This document shows, one piece after another, positions 54,216-64,000 of a stretch of DNA of 64,000 nucleotides. Both the position numbers and the translations under genes were made by a program. The stretch's first letter is position 1. Each line of letters begins with the position of its first letter. The notes beneath the pieces were generated by a model. The model saw nothing but the letters and a program-made list of their open reading frames with translations, had not been told where the DNA came from and searched no databases. This DNA comes from Plasmopara viticola. Its lineage: Eukaryota; Oomycota; Peronosporomycetes; Peronosporales; Peronosporaceae. The stretch is taken from assembly GCA_001695595.3 (NCBI GenBank), contig MBPM02000080.1, forward strand, positions 1 to 64,000, written 5' to 3'.

Positions 54216-54602
54216 ATGATTTTTAAATTAAATAAATTGGGTGAATCGACGGCTAATGAACTACAAGAGCTCGCAAATCAGCTGAATGTTCATGTTGATG
54301 GGATAATAGATTTTAGAAAAATCAGAGGCCCCCTAGGGAATGGAAGCTATATTATATTACTTCGATTAGACTCGGGTGTAGGCCATTGGGTTTGTGTGTG
54401 CAACAATGAATACTTTGATTCGATGGGTTTAGGGCCTCCAAGAATTCTGGGTGATATGGAATGTAATAATAAACAGTTTCAAGGGACCTATGATAATTAT
54501 TGTGGTTTATGGAGTCTGTTGTATCTGTATAGCAAACAACACAATCGACCTGATTTATTGAGACATTTTTACGATTTGAATACAGAAGTTTCACTTCGTT
54601 AA
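54216..54602 (+). CDS. Adenovirus-type cysteine protease, tandem unit 1
   Basis: 128-aa copy with the His57, Asp68, Gln89, Cys96 set intact; differs from the 50453 copy at two or three residues (Gly for Glu in GNGSY; His for Gln in RHFYD). The upstream gap keeps about 45 bases of the capsid-gene start and the viral promoter, but the capsid gene itself is missing. Confidence 0.8.
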   Translation: MIFKLNKLGESTANELQELANQLNVHVDGIIDFRKIRGPLGNGSYIILLRLDSGVGHWVCVCNNEYFDSMGLGPPRILGDMECNNKQFQGTYDNYCGLWSLLYLYSKQHNRPDLLRHFYDLNTEVSLR

Positions 54603-54614
54603 TATAGAGTCATT

Positions 54615-55004
54615 ATGAATAGAATCAGACGATACAGAGGACCTGAAGTGGATGAAGTTGCTCCAAAAGATGATAAAATCGATGTGATAATGAAAGAATT
54701 GGAGTTTTTGCGTTCTGAATTGGCTCAAAAAAAGGTTGAATCATCCATTTCAAAATACTTCAAAGAAGAGATCTTCACAAAAGATAGAAAAGGTTTACTC
54801 AAAGATGGATTTGTTAGCAAAGGAGATTATCTCGAAATTCCACTAACAATACTGAATGCCAGATACAAACAATGGTGCATTGATACTGGACATAATCGTA
54901 TGTTGCGTAAAGCGATCATTGAGAACATCCGAAATGATAAAGTTGATGGAGTTGTGTTCAAATATTATGACGGATACGACAAAATACGTGTTTTCCCGCA
55001 TTAG
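54615..55004 (+). CDS. ORF129, tandem unit 1
   Basis: Intact copy, 12 bases after the protease stop, as in every other unit. Function unknown; see 21246-21635 for description. Confidence 0.57.
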   Translation: MNRIRRYRGPEVDEVAPKDDKIDVIMKELEFLRSELAQKKVESSISKYFKEEIFTKDRKGLLKDGFVSKGDYLEIPLTILNARYKQWCIDTGHNRMLRKAIIENIRNDKVDGVVFKYYDGYDKIRVFPH

Positions 55005-55218
55005 TGTGCTTTTCCTTTATAAACTGACACTTGTTGATACTTGCACTAATTAAATCAATTTCTTTACAGAGCTGTATTATGTCAGATGCTGAATGCTTTT
55101 CTATTTTCGAGTACTCATATAAATCACTCGGTATTTCGGTATCTACCGGTTCCTGTTGTTCGGATGGAGATGACATACTTATCCATGGGTATGCCATCTC
55201 AAGGTATGATAGTCTCAT
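54958..55218 (-). pseudogene. Chimeric spacer/ORF85 ORF, tandem unit 1-2 junction
   Basis: The same fusion as at 51195-51455, crossing the A/B junction at 55163. Confidence 0.5.
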
Positions 55219-55616
55219 CAACAGACCTCAACCACAGCGGTTTCTCATATACGCAGTCGATCCACCGTCCTCGCACCGTTGATCCACTGATCCACCGTCC
55301 TCGCACCGTTGATCCACTGCTCTCAACCACAGCTGTTTTCTCAAACGCAGTCGATCCACCGTCCTCGATTCACTGCCTCGATCGATCGTATGTCCTCGAA
55401 AGTCAGTTTGGTTCATACATGTGCTGTAACATTGGTCAACTCCTTGTCGCGATTCACCAGGTTATTAGATCATACAGGTGATCAGAACCAACGAGCTTTT
55501 TGATATCAATACATTGTTCAACAAGTAGCTGAGGATAGGAGGCAAATCGCTACCACCACAACACTATCGGCTTAGACAGGCTATCAGAGAAAAGCTTAAT
55601 TCTGCAGCACATGGTT
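55164..55616. repeat. Repeat-rich spacer downstream of CRN-4
   Basis: As 51401-51853. Confidence 0.6.
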
Positions 55617-57473
55617 TCACGGACTCCAGGTTGCGACATACGCAACGTACAACAGCACTTGGGTTGGAGGATCAGCTGGAGCAAGTCGAAATTTATCACT
55701 GGTCTCCTTGTCTGGCACCACCGCAATATATCTGGCACCGTCCGGAAACATCTTCGCATACTTGTCAAGTGCCACTGAGTCAATTTTATGATTGTCGGAC
55801 TTCGTTATTTGGATCAAGCCAACCACGTTATGTTCCCCACCCATGTTCAGCTTGGCAACACTGTCGATAGTCTCCAAACAACGTGTGCAGGGATACCAAT
55901 AGTCGACATCCGCAAGTTGCTGCATGATTGCTTCGCATTCCGCTGCATCAGTGCCTTCATAGAGATACGCGTTGGCTTCGAATTCCAGCGCAGCATATGT
56001 ATGCTGGTTCTTTTTTCTTCGGTCGTACGTCCTCACCTGCAACTCGAGCTGTCCGTCTCTTGCCATCGCATGCACGTAATTCTCGAATGCAATTCCCATC
56101 AACCCATCGTCGCCAAGCATGCGACCTTTTGACCACAACTCCTCATAGTAGGATGGCGCTACGATTTTGCCAAGTTGCCTCAACGCATACTCGGAGGTGA
56201 TCACACAAAACCACGACCTCGTCATCGTATACTTCGCCGAGCTGCTTTGGTTCTTGGGATCCTGCTCACTCGCTCGAACTGACGCCATCCGTAAGCGATC
56301 AATTTGTTTCTCCGAGCCAAGAGCATACTGGGTATTCAAAAGTTCGACCACTTGCGCATCAACCAGACCAATAGCCTGGTCAATTGAATCTATGACAACG
56401 CTCTTCTCCGACAAGAAGTCGCGCAAGTTGCCACCCGAGTAGTAGTACCTGTCCTTGATATTGTGTTTCGTCCATTGAAAATGCGCCCCAACAGATTTCA
56501 AATCCACCTTGGACCAGAAGGGCACCAGACAACGCCTCAGTACAGGACCGTCGTCGTTCTTCATTGGATACTGGACAGACGTTGCAAGCAATCGGAACGA
56601 CGCCAGCGTTGCAAAGTTTTCGGCAATGTCCTTGTGCATGAGACCGTCCAGACACAATTCAAAATTTTGACCACGCAGTTCATCAAGATCACTCAAGCTC
56701 GCCTTGTTACTTCGCCAATATTGCTTGTTCTTTTCATCCAGATACAGCAAGGAGAATCCTTCCTTTTTCAGCTTCCGAAACAAGACGACGCGTTTCTGTT
56801 GAAGCAAAGCCATGTAGAACGCAAACAACACGACCATCGTGCTCTTCCCAACACCAGGTGTCCCCACAAACACAGTGCTGAGCTTCTTTTCCATATGGTC
56901 GTTGAATATCTTGATGATGTCCTGCGTTTCCTTCCGAACATAGAACCACGCGGGAAAATCCGGCTCGACGTGGCGAATGTCGAGTGCGATGCCACCAATT
57001 TGCCACCTGCCGATATCCAAGGTGGCTGCAATTGAATCCATCCTCTCGACCTCGATGACAGTCAATGATCTGGCCTTCTTGCGCGCACGTTCCTCATCCC
57101 ATTGCTCCTGATCAACTTCTGGAACCACCACCAACACGTGAACAGGGGTGTTCATAGTCTCGATATCCTCCATCGTGAGTTCGAACGCAACGTCTTTCTC
57201 CGACAAGCCGACCAACTGGAGCGGGGCTGCCACAACCTTCAATGGCTTGAAATCACTCGTGTCACTGATTCCTTCGTCCACCTGCCTTTGGGTCAACCAC
57301 GCGTCGCCCTTCCTGGCGAGGAACAGCTCCAGTTCATCCGGATCGCATGTGATTGTCTTCTCATTCTCCTCCTTGATCTTCTTCTTCAAGTCTCCCACAA
57401 GATCGCTCGCATCGATCTTCACGGGGAATGGGTTTCCCTTCACTCCAACGAGCGCGCAGAACAGCTTCACCAT
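55617..57473 (-). CDS. CRN (Crinkler) effector CRN-4, intact, P-loop NTPase plus REase-like
   Basis: An open 618-aa CRN gene with ATG at 57473 ([13 protein letters not shown], the canonical CRN opening). Residue positions: LFLAR 50-54; linker with [15 protein letters not shown] 65-78; HVLVVVP 112-118; basic RARKKAR 129-135, a candidate nuclear localisation signal; Walker [10 protein letters not shown] 204-212; REase-like C-terminus with [14 protein letters not shown] about 560-575. One codon is missing relative to CRN-2 (GQLELQ instead of GQKLELQ). From what is known of NTPase-REase CRNs, it would be delivered into host cells and act on nucleic acid or the nucleus; the particular target is unknown. 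It is head to head with an ORF85 copy that has lost its start codon. Confidence 0.9.
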   Translation of the reverse strand: MVKLFCALVGVKGNPFPVKIDASDLVGDLKKKIKEENEKTITCDPDELELFLARKGDAWLTQRQVDEGISDTSDFKPLKVVAAPLQLVGLSEKDVAFELTMEDIETMNTPVHVLVVVPEVDQEQWDEERARKKARSLTVIEVERMDSIAATLDIGRWQIGGIALDIRHVEPDFPAWFYVRKETQDIIKIFNDHMEKKLSTVFVGTPGVGKSTMVVLFAFYMALLQQKRVVLFRKLKKEGFSLLYLDEKNKQYWRSNKASLSDLDELRGQNFELCLDGLMHKDIAENFATLASFRLLATSVQYPMKNDDGPVLRRCLVPFWSKVDLKSVGAHFQWTKHNIKDRYYYSGGNLRDFLSEKSVVIDSIDQAIGLVDAQVVELLNTQYALGSEKQIDRLRMASVRASEQDPKNQSSSAKYTMTRSWFCVITSEYALRQLGKIVAPSYYEELWSKGRMLGDDGLMGIAFENYVHAMARDGQLELQVRTYDRRKKNQHTYAALEFEANAYLYEGTDAAECEAIMQQLADVDYWYPCTRCLETIDSVAKLNMGGEHNVVGLIQITKSDNHKIDSVALDKYAKMFPDGARYIAVVPDKETSDKFRLAPADPPTQVLLYVAYVATWSP

Positions 57474-57619
57474 GTTTCCAATTGCTTCTGTGAGTGAGGG
57501 ACCTTGTCTCTATCCATATTTCAGCCAATCAAATGGTGCAACCCAACGTGGGTTTTGACATCACCGTGATTGAGCATCTGCAGATACAAAATATATTTAT
57601 TTATATAGACACAAAAATC
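57474..57619. promoter_or_regulatory. Bidirectional intergenic region upstream of CRN-4
   Basis: CCAAT box present; the palindrome reads AACCCAACGTGGGTT, one base shorter than in CRN-3. TATA-like AT-rich stretch next to the former ORF85 start. Confidence 0.48.
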
Positions 57620-57877
57620 AAGGATATTACATATCTATCCGATACCGATGATACTGGTTATGTTGAAGATGCCGAACAACAGGAACCGGTAGATACCGAA
57701 CTACCGAGTGATTTATATGAGTACTCGAAAATAGAAAAGCATTCAGCATCTGACATAATACAGCTCTGTAAAGAAATTGATTTAATTAGTGCAAGTATCA
57801 ACAAGTGTCAGTTTATAAAGGAAAAGCACACTAATGCGGGAAAACACGTATTTTGTCGTATCCGTCATAATATTTGA
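57620..57877 (+). pseudogene. ORF85, start codon lost (tandem unit 2)
   Basis: Sequence matches ORF85 but the ATG is AAG (TCAAGGATATTAC). The rest of the frame is open to the usual stop. Confidence 0.55.
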
Positions 57878-57976
57878 ACAGAATAAAAACGAATCTGCTA
57901 ATTGGGTGCTATCACTCATTAAAATTGAAGGTTAATGCCTGTTATATTATGATTAGCTATATATAAGCATTACATA

Positions 57977-58363
57977 ATGATTTTTAAATTAAATAAATTG
58001 GGTGAATCGACGGCTAATGAACTACAAGAGCTCGCAAATCAGCTGAATGTTCATGTTGATGGGATAATAGATTTTAGAAAAATCAGAGGCCCCCTAGGGA
58101 ATGGAAGCTATATTATATTACTTCGATTAGACTCGGGTGTAGGCCATTGGGTTTGTGTGTGCAACAATGAATACTTTGATTCGATGGGTTTAGGGCCTCC
58201 AAGAATTCTGGGTGATATGGAATGTAATAATAAACAGTTTCAAGGGACCTATGATAATTATTGTGGTTTATGGAGTCTGTTGTATCTGTATAGCAAACAA
58301 CACAATCGACCTGATTTATTGAGACATTTTTACGATTTGAATACAGAAGTTTCACTTCGTTAA
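57977..58363 (+). CDS. Adenovirus-type cysteine protease, tandem unit 2
   Basis: Identical at protein level to the copy at 54216 as far as I can see, with the full catalytic set. Upstream is the same inverted stump of the capsid-gene start. Confidence 0.8.
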   Translation: MIFKLNKLGESTANELQELANQLNVHVDGIIDFRKIRGPLGNGSYIILLRLDSGVGHWVCVCNNEYFDSMGLGPPRILGDMECNNKQFQGTYDNYCGLWSLLYLYSKQHNRPDLLRHFYDLNTEVSLR

Positions 58364-58375
58364 TATAGAGTCATT

Positions 58376-58765
58376 ATGAATAGAATCAGACGATACAGAG
58401 GACCTGAAGTGGATGAAGTTGCTCCAAAAGATGATAAAATCGATGTGATAATGAAAGAATTGGAGTTTTTGCGTTCTGAATTGGCTCAAAAAAAGGTTGA
58501 ATCATCCATTTCAAAATACTTCAAAGAAGAGATCTTCACAAAAGATAGAAAAGGTTTACTCAAAGATGGATTTGTTAGCAAAGGAGATTATCTCGAAATT
58601 CCACTAACAATACTGAATGCCAGATACAAACAATGGTGCATTGATACTGGACATAATCGTATGTTGCGTAAAGCGATCATTGAGAACATCCGAAACGACA
58701 AAGTCGATGGAGTTGTGTTCAAATATTACGATGGATACGACAAAATACGCGTTTTTCCTAGTTAA
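58376..58765 (+). CDS. ORF129, tandem unit 2, chimeric 3' end
   Basis: Intact 129-aa frame. The last ~25 codons carry several synonymous changes and end RVFPS instead of RVFPH, marking a switch to a diverged element. The stop overlaps the end of the diverged ORF85 on the other strand by 8 bases. Confidence 0.57.
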   Translation: MNRIRRYRGPEVDEVAPKDDKIDVIMKELEFLRSELAQKKVESSISKYFKEEIFTKDRKGLLKDGFVSKGDYLEIPLTILNARYKQWCIDTGHNRMLRKAIIENIRNDKVDGVVFKYYDGYDKIRVFPS

Positions 58766-59002
58766 TGTATTTATAGTTGATATTCTGACACTGATAAATA
58801 CTTGCACAAATCAAGTCAATTTCTTCGCAAATTTTTATTATGTCTGATCCTGTATGCTTATTTATTTTTGAACAATTTAGTCTAATATCTTCAAAATCAA
58901 TATTATCGGTATCATCGGTACTATCGATATCTATCGGTTCATGAAGCTCAACATCTTCAACATACAAGTATTATCGGTATCAGATAAATATGTAATATCC
59001 AT
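58758..59002 (-). pseudogene. Diverged ORF85 homologue, frameshifted
   Basis: A homologue of ORF85 with the same start (MDITYL.DTD from ATG 59002) and the same end pattern (SDIIKICEEIDLICASI.QCQ), but many substitutions in between (ELHEPIDIDSTDDTDNID). One base is missing near 58968 relative to the frame, separating start and body. It shows that at least two lineages of the element exist in the genome. Confidence 0.6.
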
Positions 59003-59157
59003 GCTCTTTGTGTCTATATAAATAAATATATTTGTATCTGCAGTTGTTCAATCACCCAGTTGGGTGATGTCAAAAGCCCAACGTTGGGTTATATCATTTG
59101 ATTGGCTGAAATATGGATAGAGGGAACGTCCCTCACTCACAGAAAGCAATTGGAAAC
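59003..59157. promoter_or_regulatory. Bidirectional intergenic region upstream of CRN-5
   Basis: Contains both palindromes (TCACCCA/TGGGTGA and CCCAACGTTGGG), a reversed CCAAT box (ATTGGCTG) and the TATA-like block next to the diverged ORF85. Confidence 0.5.
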
Positions 59158-60999
59158 ATGGGTACGCTGTTCTTCGCGCTCGTCGGTGTGAAGGGAAACG
59201 CGTTCTCCGTGACGATCGACGCGAGCAAGTCGGTGGATGACTTGAAGAAAGCCATCCAGAAGAAGAACAAGAAGACAATCACATGCGATCCGGATGAACT
59301 GGAGCTGTTCCTCGCCAAGAAGGGCGACGCGTGGTTGAATAGAGATGGCGCGGAAGCTGTGACGCTTGACGAACATGGACATCCGAAAGGCTTCAGGCAC
59401 ATGAATCCGTTGTCGTGGATCAAGAACCCGACGAACTTTGGAGAGAGATTTGAGCCAAACGAAGGCGAAATTCACGTGCTGGTGGTGGTTCCAGAAGTTG
59501 ATCAGGAGCAATGGGATGAGGAACGTGCGCGCAAGAAGGCCAGATCATTGACTGTCATCGAGGTCGAGAGGATGGATTCAATTGCAGCCACCTTGGATAT
59601 CGGCAGGTGGCAAATTGGTGGCATCGCACTCGACATTCGCCACGTCGAGCCGGATTTTCCCGCGTGGTTCTATGTTCGGAAGGAAACGCAGGACATCATC
59701 AAGATATTCAACGACCATATGGAAAAGAAGCTCAGCACTGTGTTTGTGGGGACACCTGGTGTTGGGAAGAGCACGATGGTCGTGTTGTTTGCGTTCTACA
59801 TGGCTTTGCTTCAACAGAAACGCGTCGTCTTGTTTCGGAAGCTGAAAAAGGAAGGATTCTCCTTGCTGTATCTGGATGAAAAGAACAAGCAATATTGGCG
59901 AAGTAACAAGGCGAGCTTGAGTGATCTTGATGAACTGCGTGGTCAAAATTTTGAATTGTGTCTGGACGGTCTCATGCACAAGGACATTGCCAAAAACTTT
60001 GCAACGCTGGCGTCGTTCCGATTGCTTGCAACGTCTGTCCAGTATCCAATGAAGAACGACGACGGTCCTGTACTGAGGCGTTGTCTGGTGCCCTTCTGGT
60101 CCAAGGTGGATTTGAAATCTGTTGGGGCGCATTTTCAATGGACGAAACACAATATCAAGGACAGGTACTACTACTCGGGTGGCAACTTGCGCGACTTCTT
60201 GTCGGAGAAGAGCGTTGTCATAGATTCAATTGACCAGGCTATTGGTCTGGTTGATGCGCAAGTGGTCGAACTTTTGAATACCCAGTATGCTCTTGGCTCG
60301 GAGAAACAAATTGATCGCTTACGGATGGCGTCAGTTCGAGCGAGTGAGCAGGATCCCAAGAACCAAAGCAGCTCGGCGAAGTAAACGATGACGAGGTCGT
60401 GGTTTTGTGTGATCACCTCCGAGTATGCGTTGAGGCAACTTGGCAAAATCGTAGCGCCATCCTACTATGAGGAGTTGTGGTCAAAAGGTCGCATGCTTGG
60501 CGACGATGGGTTGATGGGAATTGCATTCGAGAATTACGTGCATGCGATGACAAGAGACGGACAGAAGCTCGAGTTGCAGGTGAGGACGTACGACCGAAGA
60601 AAAAAGAACCAGCATACATATGCTGCGTTGGAATTCGAAGCCAACGCGTATCTCTATGAAGGCACTGATGCAGCGGAATGCGAAGCAATCATGCAGCAAC
60701 TTGCGGATGTCGACTATTGGTATCCCTGCACACGTTGTTTGGAGACTATCGACAGTGTTGCCAAGCTGAACATGGGTGGGGAACATAACGTGGTTGGCTT
60801 GATCCAAATAACGAAGTCCGACAATCATAAAATTGACTCAGTGGCACTTGACAAGTATGCGAAGATGTTTCCGGACGGTGCCAGATATATTGCGGTGGTG
60901 CCAGACAAGGAGACCAGTGATAAATTTCGACTTGCTCCAGCTGATTCTCCAACCCAAGTGCTGTTGTACGTTGCGTATGTCGCAACCTGGAGTCCGTGA
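59158..60999 (+). pseudogene. CRN (Crinkler) effector CRN-5, internal nonsense codon
   Basis: The ATG at 59158 ([18 protein letters not shown]) is preferred over an upstream in-frame ATG at 59113 because it begins the conserved CRN header. This copy has the canonical LFLAKK motif, whereas the others read LFLARK, and the GAEAVTLDEHGHPKGF linker of CRN-1 and CRN-2, yet from HVLVVVP onward it matches CRN-3, including the AKNF variant and the TAA after SSSAK (near 60382). The last 203 codons (60388-60999) encode the REase-like domain out of reach of the stop. It is a clear mosaic allele. Confidence 0.87.
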
Positions 61000-61590
61000 A
61001 ACCATGTGCTGCAGAATTAAGCTTTTCTCTGATAGCCTGTCTAAGCCGATAGTGTTGTGGTGGTAGCGATTTGCCTCCTATCCTCAGCTACTTGTTGAAC
61101 AATGTATTGATTTCAAAAAGCTCGTTGGTTCTGATCACCTGTATGATCTAATAACCTGCTGAATCGCGACAAGGAGTTGACCAATGTTACAGCACATGTA
61201 TGAACCAAACTGACTTTCGAGGACATACGATCGATCGAGGCAGTGAATCGAGGACGGTGGATCGACTGCGTTTGAGAAAACAGCTGTGGTTGAGAGCAGT
61301 GGATCAACGGTGCGAGGACGGTGGATCAGTGGATCAACGGTGCGAGGACGGTGGATCGATTGCGTATATGAGAAACCGCTGTGGTTGAGGTCTGTTGATG
61401 AGACTATCATACCTTGAGATGGCATACCCATGGATAAGTATGTCATCTTCATGGATAAGAATGGAATACCTCGGGATGAGGAAACCATACCCAGGTATAA
61501 GAATGGAATACCTTGGGATAAGGAAACCATACCCAAGGATAGTGCCCAACGATGTGAACATGGAGATTTCAGTCAAAAAAAATAATTCGA
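61000..61590. repeat. Repeat-rich spacer between CRN-5 and ExoX-like remnant
   Basis: Inverted copy of 18492-19081, complete, with the 30-base tandem repeat and GGTAT-type block. No gene. Confidence 0.6.
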
Positions 61591-61668
61591 TTAATTTAAT
61601 TCTACACCAAATTCGTTCAAATTTTCTTTCAATGAGGGACATTTATTCTTGATGTATTCATTTTTACA
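61591..61668 (-). pseudogene. ExoX-like gene, C-terminal remnant at the right end of the locus
   Basis: Only the last ~25 codons remain (up to TTTTTACA), after which unrelated DNA begins at 61669. This marks the right edge of the repeated locus. Confidence 0.75.
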
Positions 61669-64000
61669 TGTGACAAAACGCGCACCGAATGAGATAGTTA
61701 CACATTTCACATAAAGCTAACCTTCTTTTGTAACGCCAGGCAAAACTCGAACAAGTGCCTTTCTTGATGCTGCTAAAGCACTGTAGTGCTAGAGTTTCCA
61801 GCACTCATTTTAAATCCATTCGACAGAAGGATTGCAAGACTCACTGTACGTGTCCAAATAGCCGACTTGGTCACGTCACTTCCGTGATTTTTGCTGTAAA
61901 CATTGCGTGGTCCAATCAAAGTTATCGCATACTCATCAAGGTCTGTTCAATCTCCATGGCTGCTTATAATGTAGCGGAGAGCACGACTTTCTCGGCTGCA
62001 AAGACACATTCTAGAGTGCTGGTAGAAGACTATCGATTCTTATTACTTTAAAACCTTGCCTTAGGTTGCTTAAATGGCGCCCAGTACCGAACGAATACTT
62101 TTCGGCCGCTATAGACAAACAATAGAAGCAGTTATAATGAGAGCGATCTCATGATCAAACGAATATAATTTGCCGGGCGCTCGATAGCTGTTGCGATATC
62201 ACTGATCACTCGCGTACCATGAACTAATCGCCGTAGGGGCTATTTCATTTAAACTTATTTGTAGCCATCCACCAAATACAGTGCCTATATAACCGACACC
62301 CGAGACGTAAAGCAGCACGAAACGGGTGGTTGTAGAATTATCGTTGCTCTATTTAGCTTATCTAGAACATGATCTTGTATTACTCCTCTCTTTTTGCCGG
62401 CAGTTCTCGGGACACAATATATTTTTACTTCTTAATTATAGGTACCCATCTAAATTTGTAAGCTCAGGTACAACGGACGCTGTATAGGCCAAATTAAATC
62501 ATACTTTTGCATAAAGCAAGGAGGATGCGTCTTCACTTTCGAGAGGATTCTCCCCTAAAAATACACATCTATAACTTGGGCTAAGTACTCGATAGCTTTT
62601 AGTCCTTCGGTGTTCTGTACCTCTGACACATTTGGTGGTGCCTTAAGCAGGTGCCTACACGCCGTTACATGGCGACTCAGTTACCCCTAAAATAAGCTGC
62701 ACTGTCCATTGTCCCTGAAAACACGGCTTTTTTGCAAGTTACGGAGACGTTTGTGATACAAAGCAATCGATTTCCCTTATTTATATTCTTATTCATTTCG
62801 AGTAGATCTAAGATGCCCGCTTTGAATGGTGCACTTGTGAGCCTCAATCATTCGCGGATACAAAAAACTGCTTGTAAAACTATGCTTACAACGCATTTAA
62901 CAGTGTTCCGCAGGCGGTTTACCAAATCATCTGTGGAGATATATTGCTCTCTCCGGCAGCCATTGCTACCAGTAGGTCGTGGCTACTCGTCTATGAACAT
63001 CATCACATTAAGCCTTTCCAGTACTCCTCATACTTTTCGGGCATATACTTGCCCAGGTTCTTTCTCGAAAGGGATGTACGCCTTCTAGAGAAGGAATCAC
63101 GACTCAATAAGGACCAACAACGCGGAATGATGCAACACGTAGCGACGTACTTGTCTCGCCAAACAATCAAAATCGTGTTTTCCGGCCACGGCAAGCCTAA
63201 AACTAGATCATCGTTGCCCTTGTCAATTTTTTGGAAGATTTCTGCGTTTTCAAAGTTCTGAAACTACACAACAAGACTTGTTTAATTCTACACGTGTCTT
63301 GACCTGCTCCGTCAGCCTGTCTAAACCAAAGGGCTTACTCGCACTTCCATCTCTTACAGCATCAATCAAATGATTCAAGTCGACTTCAAAAGTTCACCGG
63401 CGTGAAAAATCTGCGACGCACAGAGTCTATTGAGACTTAGATGGCAATTTATACCCTTGTACAGCTGCATGCACAACAAACAGTCCTTTGTTACTTTCCT
63501 TTTCCTTAAGAATTGTCATGCGTGAAGGGCTACGTCTTCATGGTGAGTATCCACCCCAAACGCTTAATTCAAAGACTAAGGCCTTCCTTTACATGGGCGT
63601 TTTGTTTTACTGGTGACTAGCTTTTCTGGCGCGGCTTTTGCCAGCAGCCTTTTGAAGCTTTCTAGAGATCCACTTCGTCGTCTCCTTCAAGACAGACACG
63701 AGTTGTGCCTTTGCTTACCACAGTTAGCGCAGCCAATGATACTACGCTAAGTAATGTATAATTTTTTGAATACGCGTCAGCGCCTTAAAAAGCGATGCTG
63801 CTGTACTCTTCTTGAAGAGCAACTTCAATCGCCTCTTCTGTCGCTATTGCCTGCAAATTTATGAGCTGAGTGCGCGAGTGACACCCTGATAAAGGAGACA
63901 GTCAACTTTCTTGAGTCATGATTTTTTAATGAGATCTTGCTGGTAAGCAAGAAATTGTGAGCGGTGGCGGAACACGAAAGTCATCGGAAGAAACGGTGCT
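61669..64000. other. Unrecognised DNA right of the repeated locus
   Basis: No gene I can name. A + strand frame at 62944-63261 (PRFFLERDVRLLEKESRLNKDQQRG) and its minus-strand counterpart (KNLGKYMPEKYEEYWKGL) look mildly coding-like, and a short minus-strand frame near 63625-63700 is basic (WISRKLQKAAGKSRARKA), but none extends or matches a known family. No repeat of the copia, viral or CRN sequences was found here. Confidence 0.4.

Larger units (their letters stand above)
51401..55163 (+). repeat. 3.76-kb tandem unit, first copy
   Basis: The unit runs from breakpoint A (ATGGAGATGACATAC) through the repeat spacer, CRN (-), ORF85 (+), protease (+), ORF129 (+) and reversed ORF85 tail to breakpoint B. 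The next unit starts at 55164 with the same sequence, a period of 3763 bases. The second copy is continuous to about 58690. Confidence 0.88.
55164..58694 (+). repeat. 3.76-kb tandem unit, second copy (right end replaced)
   Basis: Repeats 51401-54931 with few differences. From about 58695, inside the ORF129 coding end, synonymous changes suddenly appear and the following ORF85 is a diverged version, so the right end comes from another lineage of the element. Confidence 0.8.

Overview
The window looks like nuclear DNA of an oomycete, probably of the Phytophthora/downy-mildew lineage. Five genes carry the Crinkler (CRN) effector N-terminus (LFLAK-type motif plus HVLVVVP), a layout typical of oomycetes. 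The left side carries ordinary eukaryotic genes: mitochondrial ribosomal protein bL27m, ribosome-biogenesis factor RRS1, a selenoprotein-K-like gene with one intron, and a broken tubulin-tyrosine-ligase-like gene. The species cannot be read from the sequence. All comparisons and boundaries were made by eye and may be off by a few bases.

Layout. 1-2168: fragment of a dead Ty1/copia element, abutting a coiled-coil coding fragment (2169-2458). 2874-6865: compact host genes. 6866-12413: gene-poor host DNA with nothing recognised. 12414-12869: end of a second copia element on the minus strand. 12870-61668: a repeated compound locus. 61669-64000: sequence I do not recognise.

The compound locus is the interesting part. 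Its basic unit, seen once in full at 12870-29235 (about 16.4 kb), reads: decayed copia element, short hairpin, ExoX-like small protein (+), CRN effector (-), an 85-aa acidic protein (+), a 129-aa protein (-), adenovirus-type cysteine protease (-), a probable double-jelly-roll major capsid protein (+), a fibre protein with an S74-type chaperone tail (-), an FtsK/HerA-like packaging ATPase (+), a penton-like minor capsid protein (+), then about 870 bp of unknown sequence. The morphogenesis genes are those expected of a Polinton-like virus or virophage-like element. No DNA polymerase, helicase-primase, integrase or transposase is visible.

A second unit starts at 29236. It is cut at a precise point (34992) and continues in inverted orientation, so that 21087-34992 and 37498-51400 form a nearly perfect 13.9-kb palindrome around a 2.5-kb spacer holding an intact CRN gene. 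To its right lie a 3.76-kb unit (CRN, 85-aa gene, protease, 129-aa gene) and most of a second copy, then one more CRN in the opposite orientation and a truncated ExoX-like gene.

Gene state. Two CRN genes are open (35200-37044 and 55617-57473). Two share one nonsense codon (51854-53713, 59158-60999) and one is broken by frameshifts (19082-20879). Most capsid-module genes carry single-base indels, so the virus is an endogenous relic. Some lesions are common to both arms and therefore older than the duplication; others are specific to one arm. The copia copies share the same internal stops, so they were multiplied by segmental duplication together with the viral and CRN genes, not by independent retrotransposition.
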